A stretch of DNA of 64,000 nt from Secundilactobacillus kimchicus JCM 15530 (GTDB taxonomy: Bacteria; Bacillota; Bacilli; Lactobacillales; Lactobacillaceae): contig NZ_AZCX01000004.1 of NCBI RefSeq assembly GCF_001433995.1, positions 62,001-126,000 of the forward strand, read 5' to 3'. Positions 9,383 through 17,808 of this stretch are shown here, in pieces. The position numbers and the translations under genes are program-made. Each line of letters starts with the position of its first letter. Positions within the stretch are counted from its first letter, which is position 1. The notes beneath the pieces are model-generated. The model searched no databases and was not told the DNA's origin. It was given only the letters and a program-made list of their open reading frames with translations.

Positions 9383-10769
9383 AAAATTGGCCAGTGTTTT
9401 CAGCTTTGTATACGTTGTTAACCTGGTGGTATTACTGATATTGTTGGCGGTGAGTCCGGCCATCCAACTGTCTGTGTTTCAAATTGGCGAGTTGATGGGA
9501 TTGAACTTAGTGGCCTCAGGTGTTGAGACCGGTATAGTCTGGTTAATCCGACAGCCACAGTTACGCAAGATAGCGGTTTTAAAGGGGAAAATTGAGGGCA
9601 TTCAAAATGCGGCCCCACCAACCCACGTGCTGTTACGGCCCGACGACGATTTATATCAGCTGGCAATGGCCATCAATAACCTGCAAACCCACCAGCGCAA
9701 GCTTTTGGAGACACAACGGCATCAAGATGCGGAAATGAGTTTGTTGCTGACGTCACTGCCAGTCGGCGTGATGGTGATTGATCGCTACCGAAAAGTGGAA
9801 CTGGCCAATCGCGCAATGGGGGCGTTTCTGGAAACAACCATTGACGAGCAGCGCCATCCATACACTCAGGATATTAAAAACTACGAACTAGCAACCTTAA
9901 TCAGTCAGGCCATTGAGGCTAGGGCGACGCAGCAAGCGACGGTGACGCTGATGGCGGTTCCAACACCGCGAACGGTCGAGGCGACGGTATTATATGCTCC
10001 CAGTCCCCACAATGATTTTTTTGCGATTGTGTTGTTGTATGACATTACCGAAATTGCCGCAATCGAAAAAATGCAGCGGGATTTTTTGACTAATGCGTCG
10101 CATGAATTGAAGACACCCGTCACAGCCATTACGGGTTTTGCGGAGACGCTGTTAGCGGGTGCTAAGGACGATCCGGAAACGTTAACGAAGTTTTTGGGGA
10201 TTATTCAACGTGAAGGCGCGCGGTTGACGGACCTCATTACTGACGTCTTGTCAATTTCACGGATTGAATCACAGACGGTTGCGGCCCCCAAGTTAACGAA
10301 GGTTCTGTTGGCCGATTTGGTTGATGAACAATTTGAAGTGATGCAACAGTCGGCTGCTGGCCAATCGATTGAATTGGTCAATGCGGTTGATCAGCACGCC
10401 GTTATTTTAGCCGATCGCGACAAGTTGATTGAAATTTTGAAGAATTTAATTTCAAATGCCATTAAGTATAATCAGCCAAATGGTCAGGTCCGAGTAAGTT
10501 ATCAACAGACAGCGGCTCAATGGACCTTAACGGTAGCTGATACCGGCATTGGAATTTCGCAAGCTGATCAGACACGGGTTTTCGAACGATTCTACCGGGT
10601 CGATAGTTCGCGCAATAAGCAGGTCGTGACTGGTACCGGGCTCGGATTGGCGATTGTCGCTGAATTAGTGGCGGCTATGAAGGGCCAAATCCACTTGGAG
10701 AGTCAACGCGGGGTTGGAACCAGCGTCGCAGTGACAATTCCGCAAAGCCACGCTACTCCAGATAGATGA
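9375..10769 (+). CDS. phoR: Sensor histidine kinase PhoR
   Basis: A 464-residue membrane kinase partner of PhoP. Two N-terminal hydrophobic segments lie within residues 5-60 with almost no extracellular loop, followed by a PAS-like domain (about 120-230, LPVGVMVIDRYRKVELANRA). The HisKA domain has the phosphoacceptor His243 in NASHELKTP, and the HATPase domain has the N box NLISNAIKYN, G1 DTGIGI and G2 GTGLGLAIV. The tiny sensor loop suggests it senses the transport state through PstSCAB/PhoU rather than phosphate directly, as known for PhoR. ATG 9375 is preceded by GAGGTG inside phoP; the longer upstream frame has no support. Confidence 0.9.
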   Translation: MVKKLASVFSFVYVVNLVVLLILLAVSPAIQLSVFQIGELMGLNLVASGVETGIVWLIRQPQLRKIAVLKGKIEGIQNAAPPTHVLLRPDDDLYQLAMAINNLQTHQRKLLETQRHQDAEMSLLLTSLPVGVMVIDRYRKVELANRAMGAFLETTIDEQRHPYTQDIKNYELATLISQAIEARATQQATVTLMAVPTPRTVEATVLYAPSPHNDFFAIVLLYDITEIAAIEKMQRDFLTNASHELKTPVTAITGFAETLLAGAKDDPETLTKFLGIIQREGARLTDLITDVLSISRIESQTVAAPKLTKVLLADLVDEQFEVMQQSAAGQSIELVNAVDQHAVILADRDKLIEILKNLISNAIKYNQPNGQVRVSYQQTAAQWTLTVADTGIGISQADQTRVFERFYRVDSSRNKQVVTGTGLGLAIVAELVAAMKGQIHLESQRGVGTSVAVTIPQSHATPDR

Positions 10770-10815
10770 TTGTTGCAAGAGTGGGCGATAAAACTCGGAA
10801 AATGCCACAATCAAC

Positions 10816-10875
10816 CTCAAATAACTCCGATTCCGGTGAACGATTCCCCGGAACCGGAGTTATTTGGGTTTTTCA
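10816..10875 (+). terminator. Intrinsic terminator after phoR
   Basis: A long stem, caaataactccg/cggagttatttg, with an inner ttccgg/ccggaa extension, is followed by T runs. The region 10770-11035 holds only this terminator and the pst promoter region; a 79-codon open frame across it is not a gene. Confidence 0.9.
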
Positions 10876-10948
10876 ACCAAGACTGGGTGGGAAGAAGTCA
10901 AGTTGGGGCATAGCCCGTTCAAATAAACGAGGCTCAGTTTTTGTCACC

Positions 10949-10987
10949 TTTACAAAACCTTTACATAGAATTGCGCTGACATTTACA
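10949..10987 (+). promoter_or_regulatory. PhoP-box array upstream of pstS
   Basis: Three exact TTTACA repeats start at 10949, 10960 and 10982, with a degenerate TTGCGC at 10971, so all four sit on an 11-bp period (6-bp box plus 5-bp spacer). This is the direct-repeat layout of Bacillus-type PhoP boxes (TT[TAC]ACA). TTGCGC may double as a -35, and TACACT at 10997-11002 as the -10. Confidence 0.85.
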
Positions 10988-11035
10988 TTCGTTCTGTACA
11001 CTTAAAAATTGAAAAGTGGGATTGGAGGAGTCGAA

Positions 11036-11908
11036 ATGCGTAAATCGCGCTGGATTCAACTTGTCATTGTGCTGGTTATTGTCGTTTTAGGCACAGCTGG
11101 TTACGTGACCCGAAAAACAACGCACGCTGATATGACGATTACAGCAGTCGGATCAACAGCGCTACAACCCCTTGTTGAGGCTGCTGGGGAAGAGTATTCA
11201 GGGCAGCATTTAGGAACGTTTATCAATGTTCAGGGAGGTGGCTCTGGTACCGGGTTAAGCCAAATTCAAGAGGGTGCCGTTGACATCGGCAACTCCGACG
11301 TGTTTGCCGAGGAACAAAAGGGTATCAAGGCGAACCGACTAGTGGACCATCGGGTAGCCGTTGTTGGCATCACGCCTATTGTCAACAAGAAAGTTGGGGT
11401 GAAGCGACTAACAACGGCACAACTGATCAAAATATTTACCGGTCGTGTGACGAACTGGTCACAATTAGGGGGGCGGCATCAACCCATTGTTTTACTAAAC
11501 CGGGCTCAGGGAAGTGGGACCCGCATGACGTTTGAACGTTGGGCACTTAAAGGCGCCCGTAGTAAACCAGCTCAAGAACAGGATTCTTCTGGGATGGTTC
11601 GTCAGATTGTGGCAACAACGCCGGGGGCAATCAGCTACGTTGGGTTTTCATACGCAGACCAATCGGTTCAAGCCATTACCCTTAATGGTGTTTCGCCAAC
11701 TGATGAAAATGTCAAAACCAACCGGTGGCCAATTTGGTCATACGAACACATGTATACGAGTCGGACCCCTGGCCCGTTAACTCAACGGTTTATTCGTTAC
11801 ATTCAGTCGGCTCATATTCAACGAACATTAGTGAAACAACTTGGCTACATTAGTGTGGCTGACATGCACGTAAGTCGCGATGTGAGCGGCCGAGTGGGGG
11901 AAAAATAA
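11036..11908 (+). CDS. pstS: Phosphate ABC transporter substrate-binding protein PstS
   Basis: A 290-residue periplasmic-binding-type protein that captures phosphate outside the cell and hands it to PstCA. The phosphate-binding loops are visible: GSTALQPL, GGGSGTGLSQI, SDVF and RAQGSGTR. A hydrophobic N-terminal segment (about 7-23) is followed by THA-D, a possible signal peptidase I site. There is no cysteine anywhere in the protein, so the usual lipoprotein anchor is missing. ATG 11036 follows GGAGGAG; an in-frame TTG at 11009 lacks a ribosome site. It is first in a tightly packed operon under the PhoP boxes and overlaps pstC by 1 nt. Confidence 0.93.
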   Translation: MRKSRWIQLVIVLVIVVLGTAGYVTRKTTHADMTITAVGSTALQPLVEAAGEEYSGQHLGTFINVQGGGSGTGLSQIQEGAVDIGNSDVFAEEQKGIKANRLVDHRVAVVGITPIVNKKVGVKRLTTAQLIKIFTGRVTNWSQLGGRHQPIVLLNRAQGSGTRMTFERWALKGARSKPAQEQDSSGMVRQIVATTPGAISYVGFSYADQSVQAITLNGVSPTDENVKTNRWPIWSYEHMYTSRTPGPLTQRFIRYIQSAHIQRTLVKQLGYISVADMHVSRDVSGRVGEK

Positions 11909-12834
11909 TGGATAAAAAACTGCAGGAACAATTACTAAAAAAATCAAAAGCCGCCAAATTGGAAAGGTTAGGCCGGGGCGTTAGTTTTTCAGCCCTATTG
12001 CTCATTACGTTGACTGTGTTTGCCATTATTCTTTTTGTGGCGTCGAAGGGATTATCGACCTTCTTTTCAAACCACGTTAATTTTTGGGATTTTTTATCGG
12101 GAAAAAGTTGGAATCCAAGTGTGACTAATTCACATGGTCAGCCTGAGGTTGGCGCTTTACCCATGATTTTAGGGTCCTTTATCGTAACCATCCTATCGGC
12201 GATTATCGCGACGCCCTTTGCAATTGGGACGGCCATCTTTATGACCGAAATATCGCCGCGGCGAGGGGCGGCCATTTTGCAACCGGTGACTGAATTGCTG
12301 GTGGGGATCCCGTCGGTTGTCTATGGTTTCATTGGATTGACGGTTGTTGTGCCGGCAGTTCGGACCGTTTTTGGAGGTAGTGGCTTTGGCATCTTCTCTG
12401 GGACCTTTGTCCTGTTTGTGATGATTTTGCCAACGGTGACTTCAATGACGGTCGACGCATTAAAAACGGTCCCGCGTTATTATCGTGAAGCCGCGTTGGC
12501 ACTGGGAGCTACGCGCTGGCAGATGATTTACAAGGTTGTATTGCGCGCTGCCACCCCGGGCATTTTAACCGCTATCGTGTTTGGGATGGCCCGCGCGTTT
12601 GGTGAGGCCCTTGCAGTGCAGATGGTGATTGGGAATGCTGCGTTAGTGCCAACCAGCTTGTTTGCCCCTGCGTCAACGCTAACGTCGGTCTTAACCACGG
12701 GAATTGGCAACACCGTTATGGGCTCAATGCAAAATAATGCATTGTGGTCGTTGGCCCTCGTTTTACTTGTGATGTCACTCATTTTCAACCTGGTGATTAG
12801 ACTGATTGGTCGGAAGGGAGCCATGCCTAAATGA
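11908..12834 (+). CDS. pstC: Phosphate ABC transporter permease PstC
   Basis: A 308-residue permease subunit with about six membrane segments and the cytoplasmic EAA loop (REAALALGATRWQMIYKVVL, about 194-213) that docks on PstB. It forms the phosphate channel with PstA. The start ATG shares one base with the pstS stop (TAATG), and its own TGA overlaps the pstA ATG. All are signs of translational coupling inside the PhoP-controlled pst operon. Confidence 0.95.
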   Translation: MDKKLQEQLLKKSKAAKLERLGRGVSFSALLLITLTVFAIILFVASKGLSTFFSNHVNFWDFLSGKSWNPSVTNSHGQPEVGALPMILGSFIVTILSAIIATPFAIGTAIFMTEISPRRGAAILQPVTELLVGIPSVVYGFIGLTVVVPAVRTVFGGSGFGIFSGTFVLFVMILPTVTSMTVDALKTVPRYYREAALALGATRWQMIYKVVLRAATPGILTAIVFGMARAFGEALAVQMVIGNAALVPTSLFAPASTLTSVLTTGIGNTVMGSMQNNALWSLALVLLVMSLIFNLVIRLIGRKGAMPK

Positions 12835-13718
12835 ACCCAAAGTTAAGTAATAAAATTGCTAACGGCGCGTTATATGGAATCGCCGGTTTCATTGTTTTGA
12901 TCTTGGCTGCGTTGTTGGGCTACATCATTATCACGGGCTTGCCGATGCTAAACTGGCATTTTCTAACCACGCCTGCTCGGGCCTTTACGGCCGGTGGCGG
13001 AATCGGAATTCAGTTGTTTAATTCGTTTTACTTGTTGCTACTGACGCTTTTGATTTCGTTTCCAATCGCTTTAGGTGCGGGGATCTATTTGAATGAGTAT
13101 GCGCCGAATAACTGGGTGACTAACGTGGTTCGAACTGCCATTGAAATCTTAAGTTCACTACCATCCGTAGTTGTTGGGTTGTTCGGGTTTTTAATCTTTG
13201 TTGTCCAATTTGACTTTGGGTTTTCGATTTTATCGGGCGCTTTTGCGTTAACGTTCTTCAACTTACCACTCCTGACCCGGAGTATTGAAGAATCCTTAGC
13301 CGCTATTTCAAACACCCAACGGGAAGGGGGGCTGGCACTCGGATTATCGAAATGGGAAACGGTCACTCGAATCATTTTACCCGCTGCGCTACCAAGCATT
13401 TTGACCGGTGTGATTCTGAGTGCTGGACGAATTTTTGGGGAAGCAGCGGCCCTGATTTTTACGGCGGGTCAAAGCGCGCCGGCACTGGATTTCACCGATT
13501 GGAATCCGTTTAACATTTCCAGTCCGTTAAACCCAATGCGGCCCGCAGAAACGCTGGCGGTTCACATTTGGAAGATTAACTCCGAGGGAATTATGCCAGA
13601 TGCTAAAGCCGTTTCGTCGGGAGCCTCGGCTGTGCTTGTTATTTCGGTCTTGGTCTTTAATATTTTGGCGCGGTTTATTGGTAAGCGACTTTACCAAAAA
13701 TTGACGTCGGCAAAGTAG
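12831..13718 (+). CDS. pstA: Phosphate ABC transporter permease PstA
   Basis: A 295-residue second permease subunit with about six membrane segments and an EAA-type loop (EGGLALGLSKWETVTRIILP). A FNISSPLNPM segment lies in a long loop before the last helix, as usual in PstA. It overlaps the pstC stop by 4 nt (ATGA) and is followed 10 nt later by pstB1. It acts in the cytoplasmic membrane as partner of PstC. Confidence 0.95.
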   Translation: MNPKLSNKIANGALYGIAGFIVLILAALLGYIIITGLPMLNWHFLTTPARAFTAGGGIGIQLFNSFYLLLLTLLISFPIALGAGIYLNEYAPNNWVTNVVRTAIEILSSLPSVVVGLFGFLIFVVQFDFGFSILSGAFALTFFNLPLLTRSIEESLAAISNTQREGGLALGLSKWETVTRIILPAALPSILTGVILSAGRIFGEAAALIFTAGQSAPALDFTDWNPFNISSPLNPMRPAETLAVHIWKINSEGIMPDAKAVSSGASAVLVISVLVFNILARFIGKRLYQKLTSAK

Positions 13719-13728
13719 GAGGAAGCCC

Positions 13729-14556
13729 ATGTTTGTTAATCCAACGAGTCAGCAAACCACCACATGGCTTGAGCGTAACGTGGTTGATATCAAACAAAAA
13801 TTTGGCGCCAATATTATCCTTGAAACGAAGGGGTTGCGGGTGCTCTATGGCGATCACGAGGCCCTCCATGAGGGCGACTTACAGTTTGGTGAGCACCAGA
13901 TCACGGCGTTGATTGGTCCTAGTGGTTCGGGGAAATCCACGTACCTGCGATCGTTAAATCGAATGAATGACGATGTTGCGACGGTCAAAGGGCAGATTTT
14001 GTATCGTGGTGTTGACGTGAACCGGTCCGAAATTGACGTTTATGAAATGCGCCGTCGAATCGGGATGGTTTTTCAGCGGCCCAACCCCTTTGCAAAGTCA
14101 ATTTACGACAACATTACTTTTGCCCTGAAGCGCCGCGGGGTAACCAAGAAGGCAGTTTTAGATGAAATTGTCGAAACCAGCTTGAAGCAGGCGGCAATCT
14201 GGGACGAAGTTAAAGACGATCTCAATAAGAGTGCCTTGGCCTTGTCGGGTGGTCAACAACAGCGACTTTGCATTGCTCGAGCCATTGCGATTAAACCGGA
14301 TATTTTACTGTTAGATGAGCCAGCAAGTGCGCTGGACCCGGTATCAACCAGTAAGCTTGAGGATACCCTACTCCGGCTCAAAGATAATTACACCATCATT
14401 ATCGTGACCCATAACATGCAACAAGCGGCCAGAATTAGTGATTATACAGCTTTTTTCAACCAAGGGACCGCCCTTGAATACGACGTCACTTCAAAAATTT
14501 TTACCCGGCCAAAGGTAGCGTTAACGAACAATTACGTGGCTGGTGACTTTGGATAG
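13729..14556 (+). CDS. pstB1: Phosphate ABC transporter ATPase PstB (copy 1)
   Basis: A 275-residue ATPase subunit powering phosphate uptake. Walker A is intact (GPSGSGKST), the Q-loop is VFQRPNPF, the signature is LSGGQQQR and Walker B is ILLLDEPASALDP, with the switch His in VTHNM. It carries an N-terminal extension of about 25 residues relative to copy 2. AGGAGG precedes ATG 13729. Duplicated pstB genes in one operon are common in lactobacilli. Confidence 0.95.
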   Translation: MFVNPTSQQTTTWLERNVVDIKQKFGANIILETKGLRVLYGDHEALHEGDLQFGEHQITALIGPSGSGKSTYLRSLNRMNDDVATVKGQILYRGVDVNRSEIDVYEMRRRIGMVFQRPNPFAKSIYDNITFALKRRGVTKKAVLDEIVETSLKQAAIWDEVKDDLNKSALALSGGQQQRLCIARAIAIKPDILLLDEPASALDPVSTSKLEDTLLRLKDNYTIIIVTHNMQQAARISDYTAFFNQGTALEYDVTSKIFTRPKVALTNNYVAGDFG

Positions 14557-14568
14557 GGGGACCTTTTA

Positions 14569-15324
14569 TTGGCAACCATATTGACTTCTCGTGATGTACA
14601 CGTTTATTACGGCAACCATGAAGCGTTAAAAGGCATTAGTCTTGATTTTGAAGAGAAAGGGATTACGGCGCTGATTGGCCCGTCAGGATCAAGCAAGTCA
14701 ACCTACTTGCGAACCTTGAACCGGATGAACGATATGATTCCAGGTGTTACGGTGACGGGAAATATTGCGTTTCAGGGAAATGATATTTACGCCCCTCAAA
14801 CTGATTTAGTCGCCTTGCGAAAACAAATTGGAATGGTGTTTCAGCAACCCAATCCATTTCCGTTTTCGGTTTATGATAACGTGGCCTTCGGGCTTCGCAT
14901 TGCGGGTCAGAAAAACCGGGAAGCATTAGACGCGGTGGTTGAAAATGCGTTGCGCCAAGCGGCCGTTTGGGATGAGGTCAAGGACCACTTACACGATAGT
15001 GCGCTGGCGCTGTCTGGTGGTCAGCAGCAACGGGTCTGCATCGCCAGAGTTCTGGCGGTATCGCCCAAGATTATTTTATTGGATGAACCCACCAGTGCGT
15101 TAGATCCGATTTCTAGTAGTCAAATTGAATCAACTTTGCTACAATTACGCAAAGACTATACCATTATTACAGTCACTCATAATTTACAACAGGCGTCACG
15201 AATTGCTGATCGAACCGCCTTTTTTATGAATGGCGAAGTAGTTGAAGTGGATGATACAAAGAAAATATTTATGAATCCGGCCAAAAAAGAAACAGAGGAC
15301 TATATCAGCGGCCGGTTCGGGTAG
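14569..15324 (+). CDS. pstB2: Phosphate ABC transporter ATPase PstB (copy 2), altered Walker A
   Basis: A 251-residue paralogue of the upstream PstB. The Q-loop ([10 protein letters not shown]), signature (LSGGQQQR), Walker B ([13 protein letters not shown]) and switch His (VTHNL) are intact. Walker A reads GPSGSSKST (37-45): the invariant glycine before the lysine is Ser42, a change explained by one base (GGC to AGC) at 14692. The P-loop lysine and the following serine remain, so activity may be reduced rather than lost. The TTG start at 14569 follows AGGGGG. With copy 1 it could form a heterodimer in PstSCAB. Confidence 0.92.
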   Translation: MATILTSRDVHVYYGNHEALKGISLDFEEKGITALIGPSGSSKSTYLRTLNRMNDMIPGVTVTGNIAFQGNDIYAPQTDLVALRKQIGMVFQQPNPFPFSVYDNVAFGLRIAGQKNREALDAVVENALRQAAVWDEVKDHLHDSALALSGGQQQRVCIARVLAVSPKIILLDEPTSALDPISSSQIESTLLQLRKDYTIITVTHNLQQASRIADRTAFFMNGEVVEVDDTKKIFMNPAKKETEDYISGRFG

Positions 15325-15338
15325 AGGGGGAATTGCTA

Positions 15339-16001
15339 ATGAGAAGACAATTTGACGATGAATTGGCGGATTTGGATAACGGGTTCACAGAGATGGGCAT
15401 GTTGGTCAGTGACGTCACCCAACGTGCTGTTGATGCTTTTATTAACCATGATCGGCAATCGGCTCAGGCAATTATCGACCATGATCATGACATTAACGAA
15501 CGTGAGATTCAACTTGAAGCGAAGTCGTTTGAGATTATTGCCTTGTACCAGCCTGTCACCATGGATTTACGCGAAGTGGTGACCATTCTTAAAGCCGTTT
15601 CCGATCTTGAACGAGCTGGGGACCACGCGCGAAACATTGCAATCGCGACGATTGCAGTGAAGGGCAATACGCGGGTCGCTGAAATCGAGGCTCAAATTGC
15701 AGAGATGGGCCATTTGACTACTAAAATGGTTCAAAGCGCAATTCAAGCCTACGTTGATAAGGACGCCGAAGCCGCTAAAGCTTTAGTGACATTTGATAAC
15801 CAGCTTCAAGAGCATCAAAAAGTGATTACCGATGCCTCGTACCAACAAATTATTCAAAATCCGGACGTTTTGAAGGCGGCCACAAACTACAACATCGTTG
15901 CCGGTGATCTTTTACGAATCGCAGACTACATGACAAACGTTGGTGAATGGATTATTTACCTCAAGACGGGTAAAATCGTTGAACTTAAATTTTTAAATTA
16001 A
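15339..16001 (+). CDS. phoU: Phosphate signalling regulator PhoU
   Basis: A 220-residue protein of two PhoU three-helix repeats that links the Pst transporter to PhoR and represses phosphate signalling when phosphate is plentiful. Both repeats show the typical acidic metal-binding motifs (RAGDHARNIA and RIADYMTNVGEW). ATG 15339 was chosen over the TTG at 15333 because AGGGGG at 15324-15330 is better placed for it. It is the last gene of the pst operon, closed by a terminator. Confidence 0.95.
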   Translation: MRRQFDDELADLDNGFTEMGMLVSDVTQRAVDAFINHDRQSAQAIIDHDHDINEREIQLEAKSFEIIALYQPVTMDLREVVTILKAVSDLERAGDHARNIAIATIAVKGNTRVAEIEAQIAEMGHLTTKMVQSAIQAYVDKDAEAAKALVTFDNQLQEHQKVITDASYQQIIQNPDVLKAATNYNIVAGDLLRIADYMTNVGEWIIYLKTGKIVELKFLN

Positions 16002-16016
16002 AAGTCTCTTGTGATT

Positions 16017-16050
16017 AGGGTTGAAAGCTTGCTTTCGACCCTTGTTTTAT
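16017..16050 (+). terminator. Intrinsic terminator after phoU
   Basis: Stem agggttgaaagc/gctttcgaccct with a tight loop, followed by tgtttta. Confidence 0.75.
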
Positions 16051-16092
16051 CTATTCTTATATAGAGAATAATTCTGTATGTGGGGTGATTAA

Positions 16093-16386
16093 ATGCAACG
16101 AAAACGAAAGTTGACCCGGTCGCCAAACCGGATAATCGTAGGTGTTTTAGGTGGCCTTGCGGACTATTTTGGAATTGACGCCACACTAGTTCGAATCTTG
16201 TTTGCTGGCCTTTCCATTTTTCCTGGTCATTTGATTGCTGGGGTGCTGGTATACTTGGTCTTAATGGTCGTGATTCCTGATGACGCCACAAACCGCCCCC
16301 GTTCATCAGGCACAAAGCCGACTGAAGGTGGCCGCAAAACTTTGCATGACGTTACCGAAGAAGATCACCGAGAGGATAATCATTAA
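16093..16386 (+). CDS. PspC domain membrane protein
   Basis: A small 97-residue protein whose N-terminal half matches the PspC domain: RSPNRIIVGVLGGLADYFGI followed by a hydrophobic stretch of about 30 residues to VIPDD, then a polar, charged tail. PspC-type proteins are linked to envelope-stress responses; in Firmicutes they often neighbour small membrane proteins and hprK, as here. Spacing of 3 nt to the next gene suggests co-transcription. TGGGGTG lies upstream of ATG 16093. Confidence 0.8.
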   Translation: MQRKRKLTRSPNRIIVGVLGGLADYFGIDATLVRILFAGLSIFPGHLIAGVLVYLVLMVVIPDDATNRPRSSGTKPTEGGRKTLHDVTEEDHREDNH

Positions 16387-16389
16387 TTT

Positions 16390-16749
16390 ATGAGATTTTG
16401 GCAGCGAATATTATTAAACACCATTTTATTTATTGCTTTAGCGGGCTTTTTTCGTGATAGTTTCTACGTCGCTAACGTGTGGATTGCACTAATCGCAAGC
16501 GTTGTTTTGGCGGTTTTAAACGCCTTGGTCAAACCAGTCTTAGCCCTGTTGTCATTGCCCATAACCATTTTGACACTAGGGCTTTTTAGTATTGTGATTA
16601 ACGGGGCGATGCTGGCGCTGACGTCAGCAGTCGTTGGCAGCGATTTTCATTTCTCATCGTTTGGCGCGACCATGTTGATTGCAATTTTGATGTCGCTTGT
16701 CAATGCGGTGATCTCTAATCAACTGGGCCGGAATCACCCCGCGCCATAA
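16390..16749 (+). CDS. Small four-helix membrane protein, phage holin 4-2/YvlD-like family
   Basis: A 119-residue protein, nearly all hydrophobic, with four predicted membrane helices and the KPVLALLSLPITILTLGLFS motif typical of the YvlD/Phage_holin_4_2 family. Despite the family name there is no phage context: it follows a PspC protein and precedes hprK, a conserved non-phage arrangement, so an envelope-stress role is more likely than lysis. The ribosome site is weak, suggesting coupling to the upstream gene. Confidence 0.75.
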   Translation: MRFWQRILLNTILFIALAGFFRDSFYVANVWIALIASVVLAVLNALVKPVLALLSLPITILTLGLFSIVINGAMLALTSAVVGSDFHFSSFGATMLIAILMSLVNAVISNQLGRNHPAP

Positions 16750-16764
16750 AACAGTTGTTGGCGT

Positions 16765-16794
16765 TTTCAATTTGACCCTAAAAAGTGATAAACT
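16765..16794 (+). promoter_or_regulatory. Possible promoter of the hprK operon
   Basis: TTTCAA (16765-16770), an 18-bp spacer and TAAACT (16789-16794) with an extended TGA just before it. Confidence 0.45.
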
Positions 16795-16825
16795 AGTACA
16801 AAAGTAGGTTCGAGGAGGGATTATA

Positions 16826-17779
16826 TTGGCAGAACGGGTTACCGTAGCTGATTTAGTTGAAAATACCCGGTTAGACGTTTTATCTGGTGAGGAGTTTCTC
16901 TCAGAGCGGGAAATCACGACAAGTGATATTTCCCGACCAGGATTGGAATTAACTGGTTTTTTTAACTACTATCCAGCAAAGCGCGTGCAATTATTAGGCA
17001 TCACTGAAACCTCTTTTGCAAAGGGGATGGATCACGCCAAATTACTAGATGTGATGCGGCATATGTGCCAACCAGAAACGCCAGCCTTTGTCATTTCGAC
17101 GCAGTTGGAGCCTTCTGATGAACTTTATCAAGCGGCTAAGGAAGCAAACATTCCACTGCTTGGTACCAAGATGACCACGTCGCGAATTTTAAGTAACATG
17201 ACCAATTACCTTGAAGGAAAATTGGCCGAACGACAATCGATCCACGGCGTGTTGGTTGATATTTACGGCGTTGGTGTGATGATTACTGGTGATTCTGGAG
17301 TTGGGAAGAGTGAAACGGCTTTGGAACTTGTCAAGCGTGGTCACCGGTTGATTGCAGACGACCGGGTTGAAGTTTATCAACAAGACGAACAAACATTGGT
17401 GGGACAAGCCCCTAAAATCTTGGCCCACCTACTTGAAATTCGGGGAATCGGAATTATTGATGTCATGAATCTCTTTGGTGCGGGTGCGGTCCGGAGTGAG
17501 ACTGATATTGATTTAATCGTGCACTTGGAAGCTTGGTCGCCGGAAAAAAAGTTTGACCGGCTTGGTAACGCTGATGAATCAAGCAAAATTTTTGACGTGA
17601 TTGTGCCTAAAATTTCTATCCCAGTTCGAACGGGTCGGAACCTGGCCATTATCATCGAAGCCGCGGCCATGAATTTCCGCGCAGAATCGATGGGATACGA
17701 TGCAACGAAGGTCTTTGATGCCAATTTAAACCGATTAATTAGTGAAAATTCAAAAAAGGGTCCCAATAAGCAAGATTAG
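16826..17779 (+). CDS. hprK: HPr kinase/phosphorylase
   Basis: A 317-residue bifunctional enzyme that phosphorylates HPr at Ser46 in response to glycolytic intermediates and reverses it with phosphate; it is the sensor for CcpA-mediated catabolite control. The P-loop GDSGVGKS is at 155-162, catalytic His140 precedes it, and the family signature [16 protein letters not shown] follows. The TTG start at 16826 has GAGGAGG upstream. It heads hprK-lgt-gpsA-galU, a standard lactobacillar operon. The glycolysis genes at 36-42 kb and the hpf cre site would be downstream of its signal. Confidence 0.96.
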   Translation: MAERVTVADLVENTRLDVLSGEEFLSEREITTSDISRPGLELTGFFNYYPAKRVQLLGITETSFAKGMDHAKLLDVMRHMCQPETPAFVISTQLEPSDELYQAAKEANIPLLGTKMTTSRILSNMTNYLEGKLAERQSIHGVLVDIYGVGVMITGDSGVGKSETALELVKRGHRLIADDRVEVYQQDEQTLVGQAPKILAHLLEIRGIGIIDVMNLFGAGAVRSETDIDLIVHLEAWSPEKKFDRLGNADESSKIFDVIVPKISIPVRTGRNLAIIIEAAAMNFRAESMGYDATKVFDANLNRLISENSKKGPNKQD

Positions 17780-17808
17780 TGGGATTTCCGATTAAAGGAG
17801 GCGCCGCT

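Noticed and set aside
10766-11005. A 79-codon open frame between phoR and pstS
   Set aside because: It runs through a strong terminator hairpin and the PhoP-box array, has no ribosome site and no protein-like composition.
16390-16749. Phage holin gene suggesting prophage remains
   Set aside because: The family name is misleading; the neighbours are PspC and hprK, and no other phage gene is present.
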